This document shows, piece after piece, positions 43,220 through 52,756 of a stretch of DNA of 64,000 nt. The notes below the pieces were generated by a model that saw nothing but the letters and a program-made list of their open reading frames with translations, did no database searches and had not been told where the DNA came from. Positions within the stretch are counted from its first letter, which is position 1; each line of letters starts with the position of its first letter. The position numbers and the translations under genes are program-made. Source of the DNA: Chloracidobacterium sp. Its GTDB lineage: Bacteria > Acidobacteriota > Blastocatellia > Pyrinomonadales > Pyrinomonadaceae. The stretch covers positions 248,001 through 312,000 of the forward strand of contig JADKKB010000005.1 of NCBI GenBank assembly GCA_016720705.1, given 5' to 3'.

Positions 43220-44356
43220 ATGTCAGAACCTACGTTCATCACCAAACTAAAATGGAATCTTCCGTGGTTGTTCCAATACCCGCTTTCGCGGGTTGGATCG
43301 CTGATGGAACGGACCGTATTTGATAAAAAACAACTGGTTTTGACCGTCGCGGACCATTTTGAGCCGAGTTGGTCGGTAAGCGGACACGCAGATATCAAAA
43401 CGCAGATCGAGCGGCTCAAGGCCTATCATAAAATGGCTCGTGAGACCGGCGATGCCGTCCGAGATATCGACGGAACCAAATTTCGCCACACTAACTTTTT
43501 TCCGGCGGAGCAATATCATCCGGATTTATTGGATATTATGGCCGAGATGCAGGCCGAAGGGCTTGGCGAGGTCGAGGTCCATCTGCACCACGGTGTCGAG
43601 CAGCCGGATACTGCTGAGAATTTGCGAGCCGCGCTGGTCGAATTTCGCGATATGCTTGCCGAACGGCATAAATGCCTGTCGCGGATGGACGGCGAGGGTC
43701 AGCCGATGTATGCCTTTGTCCACGGCAATCTTGCCTTGGCAAATTCGTGCGGTGGACAGTACTGCGGCGTCGATAACGAGATGGCCATCCTGACCGAAAC
43801 AGGGTGCTACGCCGATCTTACGCTGCCGTCTGCGCCTGACCGTACGCAGGTTGCGATGATCAATCAGATCTACGAGTATAGTGGCGACCCAAACCAAGCG
43901 GTGCCGCACCGCACGGGTAAACGGGTGCGTGTAAATGGAATTGAGCCGGTATTGCCACTTATATTTACCGGGCCGCTCGTTTTTAATTGGACGCGCCGAA
44001 TCAAGGGTGTACCGGTGCCGCGGATCGAGGATGGAGCACTCGTGGCAAATCAGCCTGCCGATATTGCCCGTTTGAAACGCTGGATGTCTGCAAATGTGAC
44101 GGTCGCCGGCAGGCCCGATGTGATCTTTGTGAAATTGTACTGCCACGGTTTCTTCGATTACGACCAGAGTGCCTGCATCGGCGACGGGGCAAGGCGGTTT
44201 TTTAGCGAGATCATCGAATACGGAGCAGGCAACGGCAATTTTGACGTGCATTTTGCTTCGGCACGAGAGGCATTCAACATTGCCTCAGCGATCATAGACG
44301 GTGAACGAGGCGTCCCCGGACGATACCGAGACTATCGACTTAAGTCGATAATGTAA
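43220..44356 (+). CDS. Polysaccharide deacetylase-like (NodB-fold) protein
   Basis: The 378-residue protein has elements of the glycoside hydrolase/deacetylase fold: LTVADHFEPSW (about 40-50, Asp/His), EVEVHLHHG (about 118-126), YAFVHGNLALAN and VKLYCHGFFDYD (about 305-316). It resembles the WalW-like proteins often found in exopolysaccharide loci. It has no signal peptide, so a cytoplasmic or unusual location is likely. The exact metal site is not certain, and catalytic activity is inferred only. Confidence 0.6.
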   Translation: MSEPTFITKLKWNLPWLFQYPLSRVGSLMERTVFDKKQLVLTVADHFEPSWSVSGHADIKTQIERLKAYHKMARETGDAVRDIDGTKFRHTNFFPAEQYHPDLLDIMAEMQAEGLGEVEVHLHHGVEQPDTAENLRAALVEFRDMLAERHKCLSRMDGEGQPMYAFVHGNLALANSCGGQYCGVDNEMAILTETGCYADLTLPSAPDRTQVAMINQIYEYSGDPNQAVPHRTGKRVRVNGIEPVLPLIFTGPLVFNWTRRIKGVPVPRIEDGALVANQPADIARLKRWMSANVTVAGRPDVIFVKLYCHGFFDYDQSACIGDGARRFFSEIIEYGAGNGNFDVHFASAREAFNIASAIIDGERGVPGRYRDYRLKSIM

Positions 44357-44385
44357 GGATCAAGTATCCTGTTTGACTCAGAATA

Positions 44386-46788
44386 ATGGCTGAACCGCTA
44401 CAACAACTTAAGAAGATACGGGGACGCTCTTGGGACGAATTGCGCACCCGCAGCAGTCAGGTGTTTTCGGCCTACGGCGAAAAGCTCGGTTTTGGCGAAC
44501 ACCTGCCGGATGATGATGATTTCGCAAAGCTCATCGATCCGAATCTGTCCGGATCCGAATGGACGGCAGATGCATTGTGGCAGCAGTTCTTTCAAAATTC
44601 CGACGCAACATTTTTTCCTGCCTTTAAGGATCAGTTTCGCTCAGCCGAGACATTTGTAACTACATTCGGCGAGTCGGCGAGAATTAATTTCATAAAAACG
44701 GCGGACCGCATTCTGGAGGGTAAGATCGACCTGCTTGGGTTTAAGGATCTGAACGTTGGCGTCGAAATCGACTGGCATTTTGAACCGATCTCCGGGAAAC
44801 AGTCCCCGATCAAACATTGGAAGGAGTTTGACGAACTCGACAGCACCGAGACCGGCGATAAGAAGGTGCTGTGGGAACTTAACCGGCATCAGCATTTCTT
44901 CACTCTCGGCGTCGCCTTTTGGTTGACTAAAGATGAGCGATACGCTGTTGCATTTGCCGACCAACTTGATAGTTGGATGGATCAAAACCCACCCGGACAA
45001 GGCGTTAATTGGGCGAGCAGTCTGGAGGTCGCATATCGTGCGATGTCCTGGCTATGGGCGTTTCAACTGTTTCGCCACGCCGAGGCATTCTCGATCGAGA
45101 TCTTTGCAAAGGCTCTCAAGTACCTTTATTTGCACGGGCGACACATTGAGCGTTATCTGTCGAAGTATTACAGTCCCAATACGCACCTGACGGGCGAGGC
45201 ACTCGGCCTCTATTATCTCGGCACTCAAATGCCGTTCTTAACGCGGGCCGAGCATTGGCGCAAAGTCGGCGAAGATATCTTGATGGAAGAGGTGACGCGT
45301 CAGATCTACGATGACGGCGTATATTTTGAGCAGAGTACGTGGTACCAGAGATATACGGTCGATATCTACCTCCATTTCGTGGTTTTGCGTGCCGCATTTA
45401 ACAATGAACCGAGTGGCGCCCCCACGACCGAACTTGAGCAGCGTCTGGAGGCTGCACTCGAATTTATGATGTTCGTGACGCGTCCGGACGGGACGACGCC
45501 TATCATCGGTGACGATGATGGCGGACGACTATTGCCGCTCACGGGTGCCGCACCGGACGATCATCGCGGAACTTTGGCCGCGGGAGCGGCGCTGTTCGGT
45601 CGCGGTGATATAAAGGCGATCGCGGGCAGTGCCTCACAGGAAGTTTTTTGGCTGTGTGGGCCAAACGGCCTTTTGTCGTACTCGACACTAATTGTTGATG
45701 AACCCCAGCAGACCTCAAAAGCGTTCCGTACGGGCGGCTATTATGCGATGCGCGACGGTTGGCTAAACTCTGACAACTATTTGCTGATCGATTGCGGCGA
45801 GGTCGGGGCAATGTCCGGCGGACACGGACACGCCGACGCACTCGCGATCGATATGGCACTCCAGGGTAAGACGCTTCTTGTCGATTCGGGAACCTACACT
45901 TACCACGAATCAAAGGAAATGCGTGACTATTTTCGATCGACCAAGGCACACAATACGCTGACAGTCGATGATCGCTCGTCATCTGAACCTGGTTCCTACT
46001 TTAGCTGGAAGTCAAAAGCCGATGCTTCGGCAAACGAATGGTTGTCGAACGATCGCTTCGACTTTTTTGAGGGCGAACACGACGGTTATCGAAGACTCGA
46101 AAAACCGACAGATCACTCACGAAGCGTGCTATTTCTCAAACAGGACTATTTTCTGATACGCGACTTTGTAAAGACGACGGGCGTCCACGAGCACTCACTT
46201 AACTTTCACCTCGATAATGCAGAACGTCCGGTCTTAGATACTGAGGGCGACTTTGCCGCGGGTGACAATTGGCGAATATTCGCCTTTGGTGACGGCGGCC
46301 GATGGCAACAGGACGAGGGTTCGATTTCAAATATTTATGGCAAAAAGACGGTCGCACCGTTTCTGAGATTCGTCGCGAAGGGCAGTGGGTCACAAGAGTT
46401 TTTCTCGTTTATCCTGCCGGGCGACTTTGCGGTCAAGCCTGAGGTGACTGAACTCGAGATCGAAGGCGGGCGAGCATTCGCGATATTCTACCGCGGTTAC
46501 ACAGACCTGATTGTTTACGCGGACAACGCCGGAAAAATGGTCCGGACCGAACTTTTTGATACAAATTTTCGATTTACGTGGGCTCGTGTCGGCCCGGGCG
46601 AAAGCGTGCCGCAAGAATATGTTCTGGTCGGCGGCAACCGTTTTGAGATCGACGGCTTTGAAGTGATCGGAAATTCGCCATCGATAAATTCTGCATCGAT
46701 CCGTCGTTTCGGCAACGACCTTTACGTGCGAGGCGAAAAAGACGCGTTTCGTATTTCGTTACCGCATACCAATCCTACTAACCTCTAA
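44386..46788 (+). CDS. Heparinase II/III-like polysaccharide lyase
   Basis: The 800-residue protein has an N-terminal alpha/alpha-toroid (about 90-400: NRHQHFFTLGVAFWLT, WASSLEVAYRAMSWLWAF, YSPNTHLTGEALGLYYLG) and a C-terminal heparinase II/III beta-sandwich (about 440-700) with SGGHGHADALAIDMALQGKT near 478 and VDSGTYTY, the metal-binding and substrate groove region. Relatives are common in exopolysaccharide operons, where they may trim or edit the polymer. No signal peptide is visible, which is odd for a secreted lyase. Confidence 0.87.
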   Translation: MAEPLQQLKKIRGRSWDELRTRSSQVFSAYGEKLGFGEHLPDDDDFAKLIDPNLSGSEWTADALWQQFFQNSDATFFPAFKDQFRSAETFVTTFGESARINFIKTADRILEGKIDLLGFKDLNVGVEIDWHFEPISGKQSPIKHWKEFDELDSTETGDKKVLWELNRHQHFFTLGVAFWLTKDERYAVAFADQLDSWMDQNPPGQGVNWASSLEVAYRAMSWLWAFQLFRHAEAFSIEIFAKALKYLYLHGRHIERYLSKYYSPNTHLTGEALGLYYLGTQMPFLTRAEHWRKVGEDILMEEVTRQIYDDGVYFEQSTWYQRYTVDIYLHFVVLRAAFNNEPSGAPTTELEQRLEAALEFMMFVTRPDGTTPIIGDDDGGRLLPLTGAAPDDHRGTLAAGAALFGRGDIKAIAGSASQEVFWLCGPNGLLSYSTLIVDEPQQTSKAFRTGGYYAMRDGWLNSDNYLLIDCGEVGAMSGGHGHADALAIDMALQGKTLLVDSGTYTYHESKEMRDYFRSTKAHNTLTVDDRSSSEPGSYFSWKSKADASANEWLSNDRFDFFEGEHDGYRRLEKPTDHSRSVLFLKQDYFLIRDFVKTTGVHEHSLNFHLDNAERPVLDTEGDFAAGDNWRIFAFGDGGRWQQDEGSISNIYGKKTVAPFLRFVAKGSGSQEFFSFILPGDFAVKPEVTELEIEGGRAFAIFYRGYTDLIVYADNAGKMVRTELFDTNFRFTWARVGPGESVPQEYVLVGGNRFEIDGFEVIGNSPSINSASIRRFGNDLYVRGEKDAFRISLPHTNPTNL

Positions 46789-46829
46789 CATCGGCTTACG
46801 CAGCGGCCTATAAGGCATTATCGCAGACC

Positions 46830-47945
46830 GTGAAAAAAAGAGTCCTACAGTTTATCGGTAGTTTTCACCAGGGCGGCAGTGAGCGCCAGGCTCTCGGACT
46901 GACCGGGCAACTCGTTGCCGATGCTCAATTTGATGTGTATGCCGCGACACTCAATAAGGAAGGTGTCTTGCTTGCCGAGGCCGAAGCGATCGGTTTGCCG
47001 GAAATACCGGAATACAAACTGACATCTTTTTTTAATACGCATTTCGTCCGGCAGGTTCGGGCTTGTGCCGCGTTTTTGCGTGAAAATCGGATCGACATCG
47101 TCCATACACACGATTTCTATACCAACATTTTCGGTATGGCGGCAGCAACGCTTGCGGGGGTTAAGGGGCGTGTAGCATCAAAGCGCGAAACGGGCGAAAT
47201 GCGTTCGAGACCACAGGATATAGTTGAGATGATCGCCTTTGGCAGGGCAAACGCGATCGTCGCAAATTCGGAAGCAGTGCGTGAGTATTTGGCCGCACGA
47301 TCGATTCCAACCGCCAAGATCCACGTTATTCACAACGGCCTGGACGTCGATCGATTTGTGAGTCGGACCATCGACTGCGGTGAATTCGGCTTGCCAGCCG
47401 GACGAAGATTTGTGACGCTTGTCGCTAACTTGCGGCATCGCGTTAAAAATGTGCCGATGCTGCTACGGGCGGCCGTCGAGGTGACCGCACACTTCAATGA
47501 CGTTGACTTTGTTATTGCCGGCGAGGGCGAACTTACGGATGAGATGAAGGCACTGACGCGTGAACTTGGGGTTTCGGGCCGGATCCATTTCATTGGCCGA
47601 TGCACGGACGTTCCCGGACTCTTGAGCGTCTCATCAGCGTGCGTTCTAACGTCGGTTGCGGAGGGGTTTTCAAATTCGATACTCGAGTATATGGCCGCGG
47701 GAAAGCCGGTAGTGGCGACAAAGGTCGGCGGTGCCGCTGAAGCCATCATCGAGGGAGAAACAGGGTATCTTGTCGAGTCTGATGATGATGGGACGATGGC
47801 TCGACGATTGACCGAACTGCTGCAGGACGAGGGTGAAAGCTCGAGGTTAGGCGACAACGGGAGGAAGACGGCCGAAGCTAAATTCTCACTAGCTGCCCGG
47901 CTCGAAAGCACGATCGCGTTGTATAGTTCGATATTGGACAAATAA
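46830..47945 (+). CDS. GT4 family glycosyltransferase
   Basis: The 371-residue protein has the GT-B layout: N-terminal FIGSFHQGGSERQALGL (about 8-24), HTHDFYTNIF (about 90-99), VIHNGLDVDRF (about 167-177), and a C-terminal half with SVAEGFSNSILEYMAAGKPVVATKVGGAAE (about 270-299), holding the EGFSN...E donor-binding motif. GTG start. It probably transfers a nucleotide-activated sugar in repeat-unit synthesis. Confidence 0.9.
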   Translation: MKKRVLQFIGSFHQGGSERQALGLTGQLVADAQFDVYAATLNKEGVLLAEAEAIGLPEIPEYKLTSFFNTHFVRQVRACAAFLRENRIDIVHTHDFYTNIFGMAAATLAGVKGRVASKRETGEMRSRPQDIVEMIAFGRANAIVANSEAVREYLAARSIPTAKIHVIHNGLDVDRFVSRTIDCGEFGLPAGRRFVTLVANLRHRVKNVPMLLRAAVEVTAHFNDVDFVIAGEGELTDEMKALTRELGVSGRIHFIGRCTDVPGLLSVSSACVLTSVAEGFSNSILEYMAAGKPVVATKVGGAAEAIIEGETGYLVESDDDGTMARRLTELLQDEGESSRLGDNGRKTAEAKFSLAARLESTIALYSSILDK

Positions 47946-48027
47946 GTTGCCCCTGGGCCGTAGAATCCGTTAAAATATAGTTTGTGCTGAAGCACGCCTG
48001 CCATATTTCCTGCCTTTTTTATACAAA

Positions 48028-50169
48028 ATGAAACAAGTTATCCGAAAGGGATTAAAAGATATTATTGTTGATGAAGTGACCGACCCGATGGTCTCGGCTA
48101 ACCACGTTTTGGTTCGGCCGTTCTATTCGCTGATTAGTGCCGGCACCGAAACTGCCGATATTCATACAGACAGCCTCGTAAAGGAAGTTGCCGACAACCC
48201 CGGACACCTTCAGACGGTCTGGAATGTAATGAAAAAGACCGATCCTATCAGCACATTTAACGAGATCAGAGCAAAATTCGAAGATTACGCGGTACTGGGA
48301 TATTCCGGAGCCGGAGTGATCGTCGAAAAAGACGCAAAAGTGGGCGATCTCAAGATCGGTCAACGAGTCGCGTATGGCGGCGAGGGAACCGGACACGGCG
48401 AGACGATCAATGTCGGACGAAATCTGATAGCGCGCGTGCCCGACAATGTGACATTTCAGGAAGCTTGCTTTACCACTCTTGGTGCGATCGCGATGAATGC
48501 GGTCCGTCTTGCCGACATAAAGCTAGGCGACGTGGTGGCGATCATCGGTCTCGGCCTGGTGGGACAACTAACAGCCCAACTCGTCAGATGTCAGGGCGGT
48601 GTAGCGGTAGCGATCGATCTCGATGCCGATCGGGTCAAGATCGCTACGGACACCGGGGCAGAATACGGTCTGATCGCCAGTGACACGGTCGTGGACGAGG
48701 TCAAAGCTCTCTCGGGCGGGCGGGGTGCCGATCGCGTGATCGTGGCCGCTGCGTCGAAATCAGCCAAGCCGCTGCAGGACGGCGTCTCGATGGCGTGCGA
48801 CCGGGGAAAGGTGGTAATGGTCGGAGCGTGCCCGATCGACATTCCACGAGCCGAAATGTACATAAAAGAATTGAGCTTTATCGTGTCGAGAGCCTACGGC
48901 CCTGGCAGTTATGACCCGACTTACGAGAAGCAGGGCGTCGATTATCCGATCTCATATGTGCGTTGGACCGAGAATCGGAATATGGAGGAATTTTTGCGGC
49001 TTGTTTCCAACGGCATAGTCAACGTAAAGCCACTGATCAGTCACGAATTCGACCTCGACGATGCTCCGAAAGCGTATTCGACGGTGATGGATGCCGGTTC
49101 TAAGAGTCTCGCGGTCGTGCTGAAATACGCATCCGTGTCGGAGACGGACGCGGTTGCCGCATATGCGCCGAAACGCAAGGTCGTCGTGTCGACCGATCCG
49201 ATCACGGACGGTGACATTAGATTTGCTATCGTGGGTGCGGGAAATCTAGCAAAATGGGCTCATTTGCCGGCTCTCAAGAAGATCGCGGGGGCCAAGTTGC
49301 ACGCAGTTCATTCAAACAGCGGAGCGCGCGGTAAGGCATACGCCAAGCGGTTCGGAGCGTCCTACGCGAGCTCTGATCTGGCTGAGATACTCGGCGATAA
49401 AGATATCCACGCAGTGATCATTGCCAGTCGTCACAAAGATCACGCTGCACAGGCGATCGCTGCTCTCGAGGCGGGCAAACACGTATTTATCGAAAAGCCT
49501 ATGGCGGTTACCGTCGAGGAATGCCGTGCGATCAATGCGGCCGTCGAGTCGAGCGGTAAGCGTCTAATGGTCGGGTTTAATCGGCGATTTGCACCGTTTT
49601 ATACGGAGATGAAGCAGAATTTGAAAGGGCGATCGAGCCCGGTTGTGATCTCGACCCGAATGAACTCGCCGGGAATTCAGAACGGTTGGGCTGCTGAACC
49701 GGCACAGGGCGGCGTCATTCTAGGTGAAGGATGCCATTTCATCGACCTGATGCACTGGCTGCTGGAGAGCGAACCGGTCAGCATTTCGGCTTATGGTATG
49801 GGCGAACATAACATCGCGGCGTCTATCAAGTTTGACGATGGATCTATTGGAAATTTCATCTACACTGTGATCGGAAGCGAGTCGTCGGGCGGTGAATTGG
49901 TCGAAGTATTTGCTCCCGGAGTCGGGCTGACAAGCGAAGATTTCAAGTCACTCAGCGTCAAAAAGAAGACTCGTAAGAACAGCACAAAGATGTTTGCCGC
50001 AAAGGGTTATGACGATCAACTTGCGTCTTTTGTTACGAGTATCCGCACCGGAGCCGAGACAGAAATAACCGTCCGTGACGGTATTCGTGCGACGCTCGGC
50101 TGTTTGTTGATGATCCGCTCTGCACAGACCGGCGAAGCGGTTGATTTTGACCTCAACGAGGCACTCTAA
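48028..50169 (+). CDS. Bi-domain oxidoreductase: zinc-type alcohol dehydrogenase plus Gfo/Idh/MocA
   Basis: The 713-residue protein fuses a medium-chain dehydrogenase/reductase (about 1-370; dinucleotide motif GLGLVGQ near 174) to a Gfo/Idh/MocA oxidoreductase (about 390-713; IVGAGNLAKWAHLPAL near 398 and EKPMAV near 490). Such fusions recur next to heparinase and GT4 genes in exopolysaccharide loci and are thought to oxidise and reduce a sugar or sugar nucleotide. It lies directly before another GT4 gene with no gap. Confidence 0.92.
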   Translation: MKQVIRKGLKDIIVDEVTDPMVSANHVLVRPFYSLISAGTETADIHTDSLVKEVADNPGHLQTVWNVMKKTDPISTFNEIRAKFEDYAVLGYSGAGVIVEKDAKVGDLKIGQRVAYGGEGTGHGETINVGRNLIARVPDNVTFQEACFTTLGAIAMNAVRLADIKLGDVVAIIGLGLVGQLTAQLVRCQGGVAVAIDLDADRVKIATDTGAEYGLIASDTVVDEVKALSGGRGADRVIVAAASKSAKPLQDGVSMACDRGKVVMVGACPIDIPRAEMYIKELSFIVSRAYGPGSYDPTYEKQGVDYPISYVRWTENRNMEEFLRLVSNGIVNVKPLISHEFDLDDAPKAYSTVMDAGSKSLAVVLKYASVSETDAVAAYAPKRKVVVSTDPITDGDIRFAIVGAGNLAKWAHLPALKKIAGAKLHAVHSNSGARGKAYAKRFGASYASSDLAEILGDKDIHAVIIASRHKDHAAQAIAALEAGKHVFIEKPMAVTVEECRAINAAVESSGKRLMVGFNRRFAPFYTEMKQNLKGRSSPVVISTRMNSPGIQNGWAAEPAQGGVILGEGCHFIDLMHWLLESEPVSISAYGMGEHNIAASIKFDDGSIGNFIYTVIGSESSGGELVEVFAPGVGLTSEDFKSLSVKKKTRKNSTKMFAAKGYDDQLASFVTSIRTGAETEITVRDGIRATLGCLLMIRSAQTGEAVDFDLNEAL

Positions 50170-51213
50170 ATGCACGTCTTGCAGCTCGGGCCATACCCGC
50201 CGCCCGAGGGCGGTATCAATCGCAACATTCTTGCGATCCGGGCGGACCTTGCTGCGGGCGGCCATAAAACATCAATAATCGCAACATCACGCAGTTCGCG
50301 GATCGCCTTGGAAGATGACGTTTATCATCCGAGCTCGCCGTTTGCGTTGATCCGGCTTTTGCTTTCATTAAAACGCGATGTCACCCATTTGCACGTTGGC
50401 GGCACGATAAGTGCGCGGGATCTTGGACTCGTTTTATTCACGGCACTCTTATCCCGCGGCCCGTGTGTCTTATCGCTGCACTCCGGTGGTTACCCCCAAA
50501 CGAAAGAAGGGCTTGCGGCAGGGCGTTGGTCGATTCGGGGCTTTATATTCCGGATGTTTGACCGGGTCGTGGTAGTTAATGAGCAGCTACGAGAAGTTTT
50601 TCTAAAATACGGAGTGAGCCCTAGAAATGTCTCGGTGATACTGCCGTACGTGAACGAATTGCCGGACAACGATGTCGAGATGCCGTCGGATCTGCAAAGC
50701 TTCATTGAGAACCACGGTCCGTTTCTGCTCACGGTCGGACTGCTCGAACCTGAGTACGATATCGATATGCAGATCGATGCCCTGGAAAGTGTGGTCCAGA
50801 CGAATCCGCAAGTCGGTTTGGTGATCGTCGGATCCGGTTCGCTCGAGTCGGGCCTTAGAGCACAAATTGAATCAAAGAGTTATCGCGAGAGCATCTTTGT
50901 CGCCGGCGACGTGCCGCACGAGATAACGCTCCGACTAATAGAACGCGCCGACATACTTCTTCGGACCACACGCTACGACGGTGATGCGATCTCCGTTCGT
51001 GAAGCACTGTTTCTAGACACACCGGTGATCGCCACCGATAACGGTATGCGCCCCAATGGCGTTAAACTCATCCCCGTGGGCGACCGTGCTGAACTCGAAA
51101 CCGCAATTGACACCATAGCCGCGGTTAAACGTCACAAACGGCGCCCGGAAACGAACGATCGCAGCAACATTCAGGCAGTGATCGACGTCTATACTGACGT
51201 GGCTTCGCAATGA
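50170..51213 (+). CDS. GT4 family glycosyltransferase
   Basis: The 347-residue protein begins MHVLQLGPYPPPEGGINRNI, the nucleotide-binding N-terminus of GT-B enzymes, and has PFLLTVGLLEPEYDIDMQIDAL (about 178-199), IVGSGSLESGL and DAISVREALFLDTPVIATDNG (about 274-294) in the second Rossmann domain. It starts one base after the bi-domain gene ends. It lacks a membrane segment. Likely acts in the same repeat-unit pathway. Confidence 0.88.
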   Translation: MHVLQLGPYPPPEGGINRNILAIRADLAAGGHKTSIIATSRSSRIALEDDVYHPSSPFALIRLLLSLKRDVTHLHVGGTISARDLGLVLFTALLSRGPCVLSLHSGGYPQTKEGLAAGRWSIRGFIFRMFDRVVVVNEQLREVFLKYGVSPRNVSVILPYVNELPDNDVEMPSDLQSFIENHGPFLLTVGLLEPEYDIDMQIDALESVVQTNPQVGLVIVGSGSLESGLRAQIESKSYRESIFVAGDVPHEITLRLIERADILLRTTRYDGDAISVREALFLDTPVIATDNGMRPNGVKLIPVGDRAELETAIDTIAAVKRHKRRPETNDRSNIQAVIDVYTDVASQ

Positions 51214-51253
51214 CCTGCGGTATCCGGCCTGCAGTTGCCACCGCGACCGATCA

Positions 51254-52756
51254 ATGAACATCATTCCAATAATTACAAGCCGTCAAAAGTTGGTCATCGC
51301 TCTGGCGATCCTGACATTCGTCGTGCTTGCGATCGGCAGCGTTCTAACTCACAGACCGCAGATCGACGAAGGGATGTTTGCCGATCCGGCGCGCAATTTG
51401 GTCGAGCACGGATCATTCGGCACGACCTCGCTTGAGACTGACGGTTCACCTCTGTTGCGGATCGAGAAACGCACGTATTGGGTTATGCCGGTCTTTCTGC
51501 TGAATGTTGCTGGATCGTTCGAGGCTTTTGGCTTTGGGATGACCCAACTCCGTATCGTTTCGGTTTTGTGGGGACTGGTGTTGCTCGGCGCAGTGTATTT
51601 GATCGTATTTCAGATATCACGTGACCGCACTGTTGCCGCGGTGGCATTGGTCATCGCCGCCTGTGATTATATGGTCCTTGAAACCGCGTCCTCAGGCAGG
51701 ATGGATATGATGAGTTCGTCGCTTGGATTTTTCGCCATCGCTCTGTATCTGCTTTTGCGTGAGCGAAACCTGTTTGCCGCCGTTCTGGTGAGCCATACGG
51801 TTATGACATTGGACGGATTAACGCACCCGAACGCGATAATGGCTTGGCTCGGGCTCGTGTTTCTAACGATCTATTACGACCGGACGCGGCTTCGGCTAGT
51901 ACATATTGCGTTGGCTGCGATCCCTTATCTGATCGGTGGACTGGCATTCGGTTACTGGGTAATGCTGGACTTTGCGGCGTTTCGTTCGCAGTTTATAGAC
52001 AATGCCACTATGGGCGGTAGGATGCAGGGCTTTACGTCTCCGGTGATGAATATACTCCGCGAATTTACCGAAAGGTATCCGCACGCGTACGGATTAAAAG
52101 CGGTCTCGAGCGGCCACAGCGGTCCGATCTACCTTAAGAGCGTGATACTGATTGGCTACATCGCCGGCATTGTCGGCGTTGTTTGGGTAAGCGAGCTTAG
52201 AAAGAAATATGCACCGCTGATCGTGCTGGCAGCCGTGTACTCGGCCATTCTCGCGATTCTCGACGGCCAAAAGCAGACAACTTATCTGATCCACGTTGTG
52301 CCGCTATTCGCGATATTTGCCGCAGCAATAACGACCTGGCTTTGGCGAATTAGACCCGCATTGCGATTGCCCGTCGCCGCGGTCTTTGCCTTGGTGCTGT
52401 TCATATCCGCAGGTGGAATGGCTTATCGCATTTCGGAGAATACTAACGCTCATTACTATCGGCCGATGACCGAGTATCTCAATGCGAACGCAAAAAACGG
52501 TGAGCTTGTGATGGGCGGATCAGAGTTGATATTCGGACTGGATCCACAGGTCGTTCACGTCGCGGACGGCCGCTTCGGATTCTATTCAAAAAAACGGCCG
52601 GAGTTTATCGTGACGGATAGTGCCGTCGAGGATTCGCTTGAACAGTCCGAGCGGCTATTTCCAGCTTTCTTCGAGTACTTTCCAAAACTGCTGCGTGAGG
52701 AATATGCCATCACATATGAGAATGCGGCTTTCAAAGTATATCGCCGAAATCACTGA
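51254..52756 (+). CDS. GT39-like membrane glycosyltransferase
   Basis: The 500-residue protein has about 10 membrane helices (from about 12 to 400) and the GT39/ArnT loop with an acidic pair, PQIDEGMFADPARN (about 35-48). A soluble periplasmic tail runs from about 405. These enzymes use polyprenyl-phosphate sugars to decorate glycans, lipids or proteins on the periplasmic side. It ends immediately before the convergent beta-helix gene. Confidence 0.82.
   Translation: MNIIPIITSRQKLVIALAILTFVVLAIGSVLTHRPQIDEGMFADPARNLVEHGSFGTTSLETDGSPLLRIEKRTYWVMPVFLLNVAGSFEAFGFGMTQLRIVSVLWGLVLLGAVYLIVFQISRDRTVAAVALVIAACDYMVLETASSGRMDMMSSSLGFFAIALYLLLRERNLFAAVLVSHTVMTLDGLTHPNAIMAWLGLVFLTIYYDRTRLRLVHIALAAIPYLIGGLAFGYWVMLDFAAFRSQFIDNATMGGRMQGFTSPVMNILREFTERYPHAYGLKAVSSGHSGPIYLKSVILIGYIAGIVGVVWVSELRKKYAPLIVLAAVYSAILAILDGQKQTTYLIHVVPLFAIFAAAITTWLWRIRPALRLPVAAVFALVLFISAGGMAYRISENTNAHYYRPMTEYLNANAKNGELVMGGSELIFGLDPQVVHVADGRFGFYSKKRPEFIVTDSAVEDSLEQSERLFPAFFEYFPKLLREEYAITYENAAFKVYRRNH

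Noticed and set aside
43526..44251. 241-codon minus-strand ORF
   Set aside because: Antisense shadow of the deacetylase-like gene, His/Arg-rich without family signature.
47330..48004. 224-codon minus-strand ORF
   Set aside because: Antisense shadow of the GT4 gene at 46830, Ser/Thr-rich.
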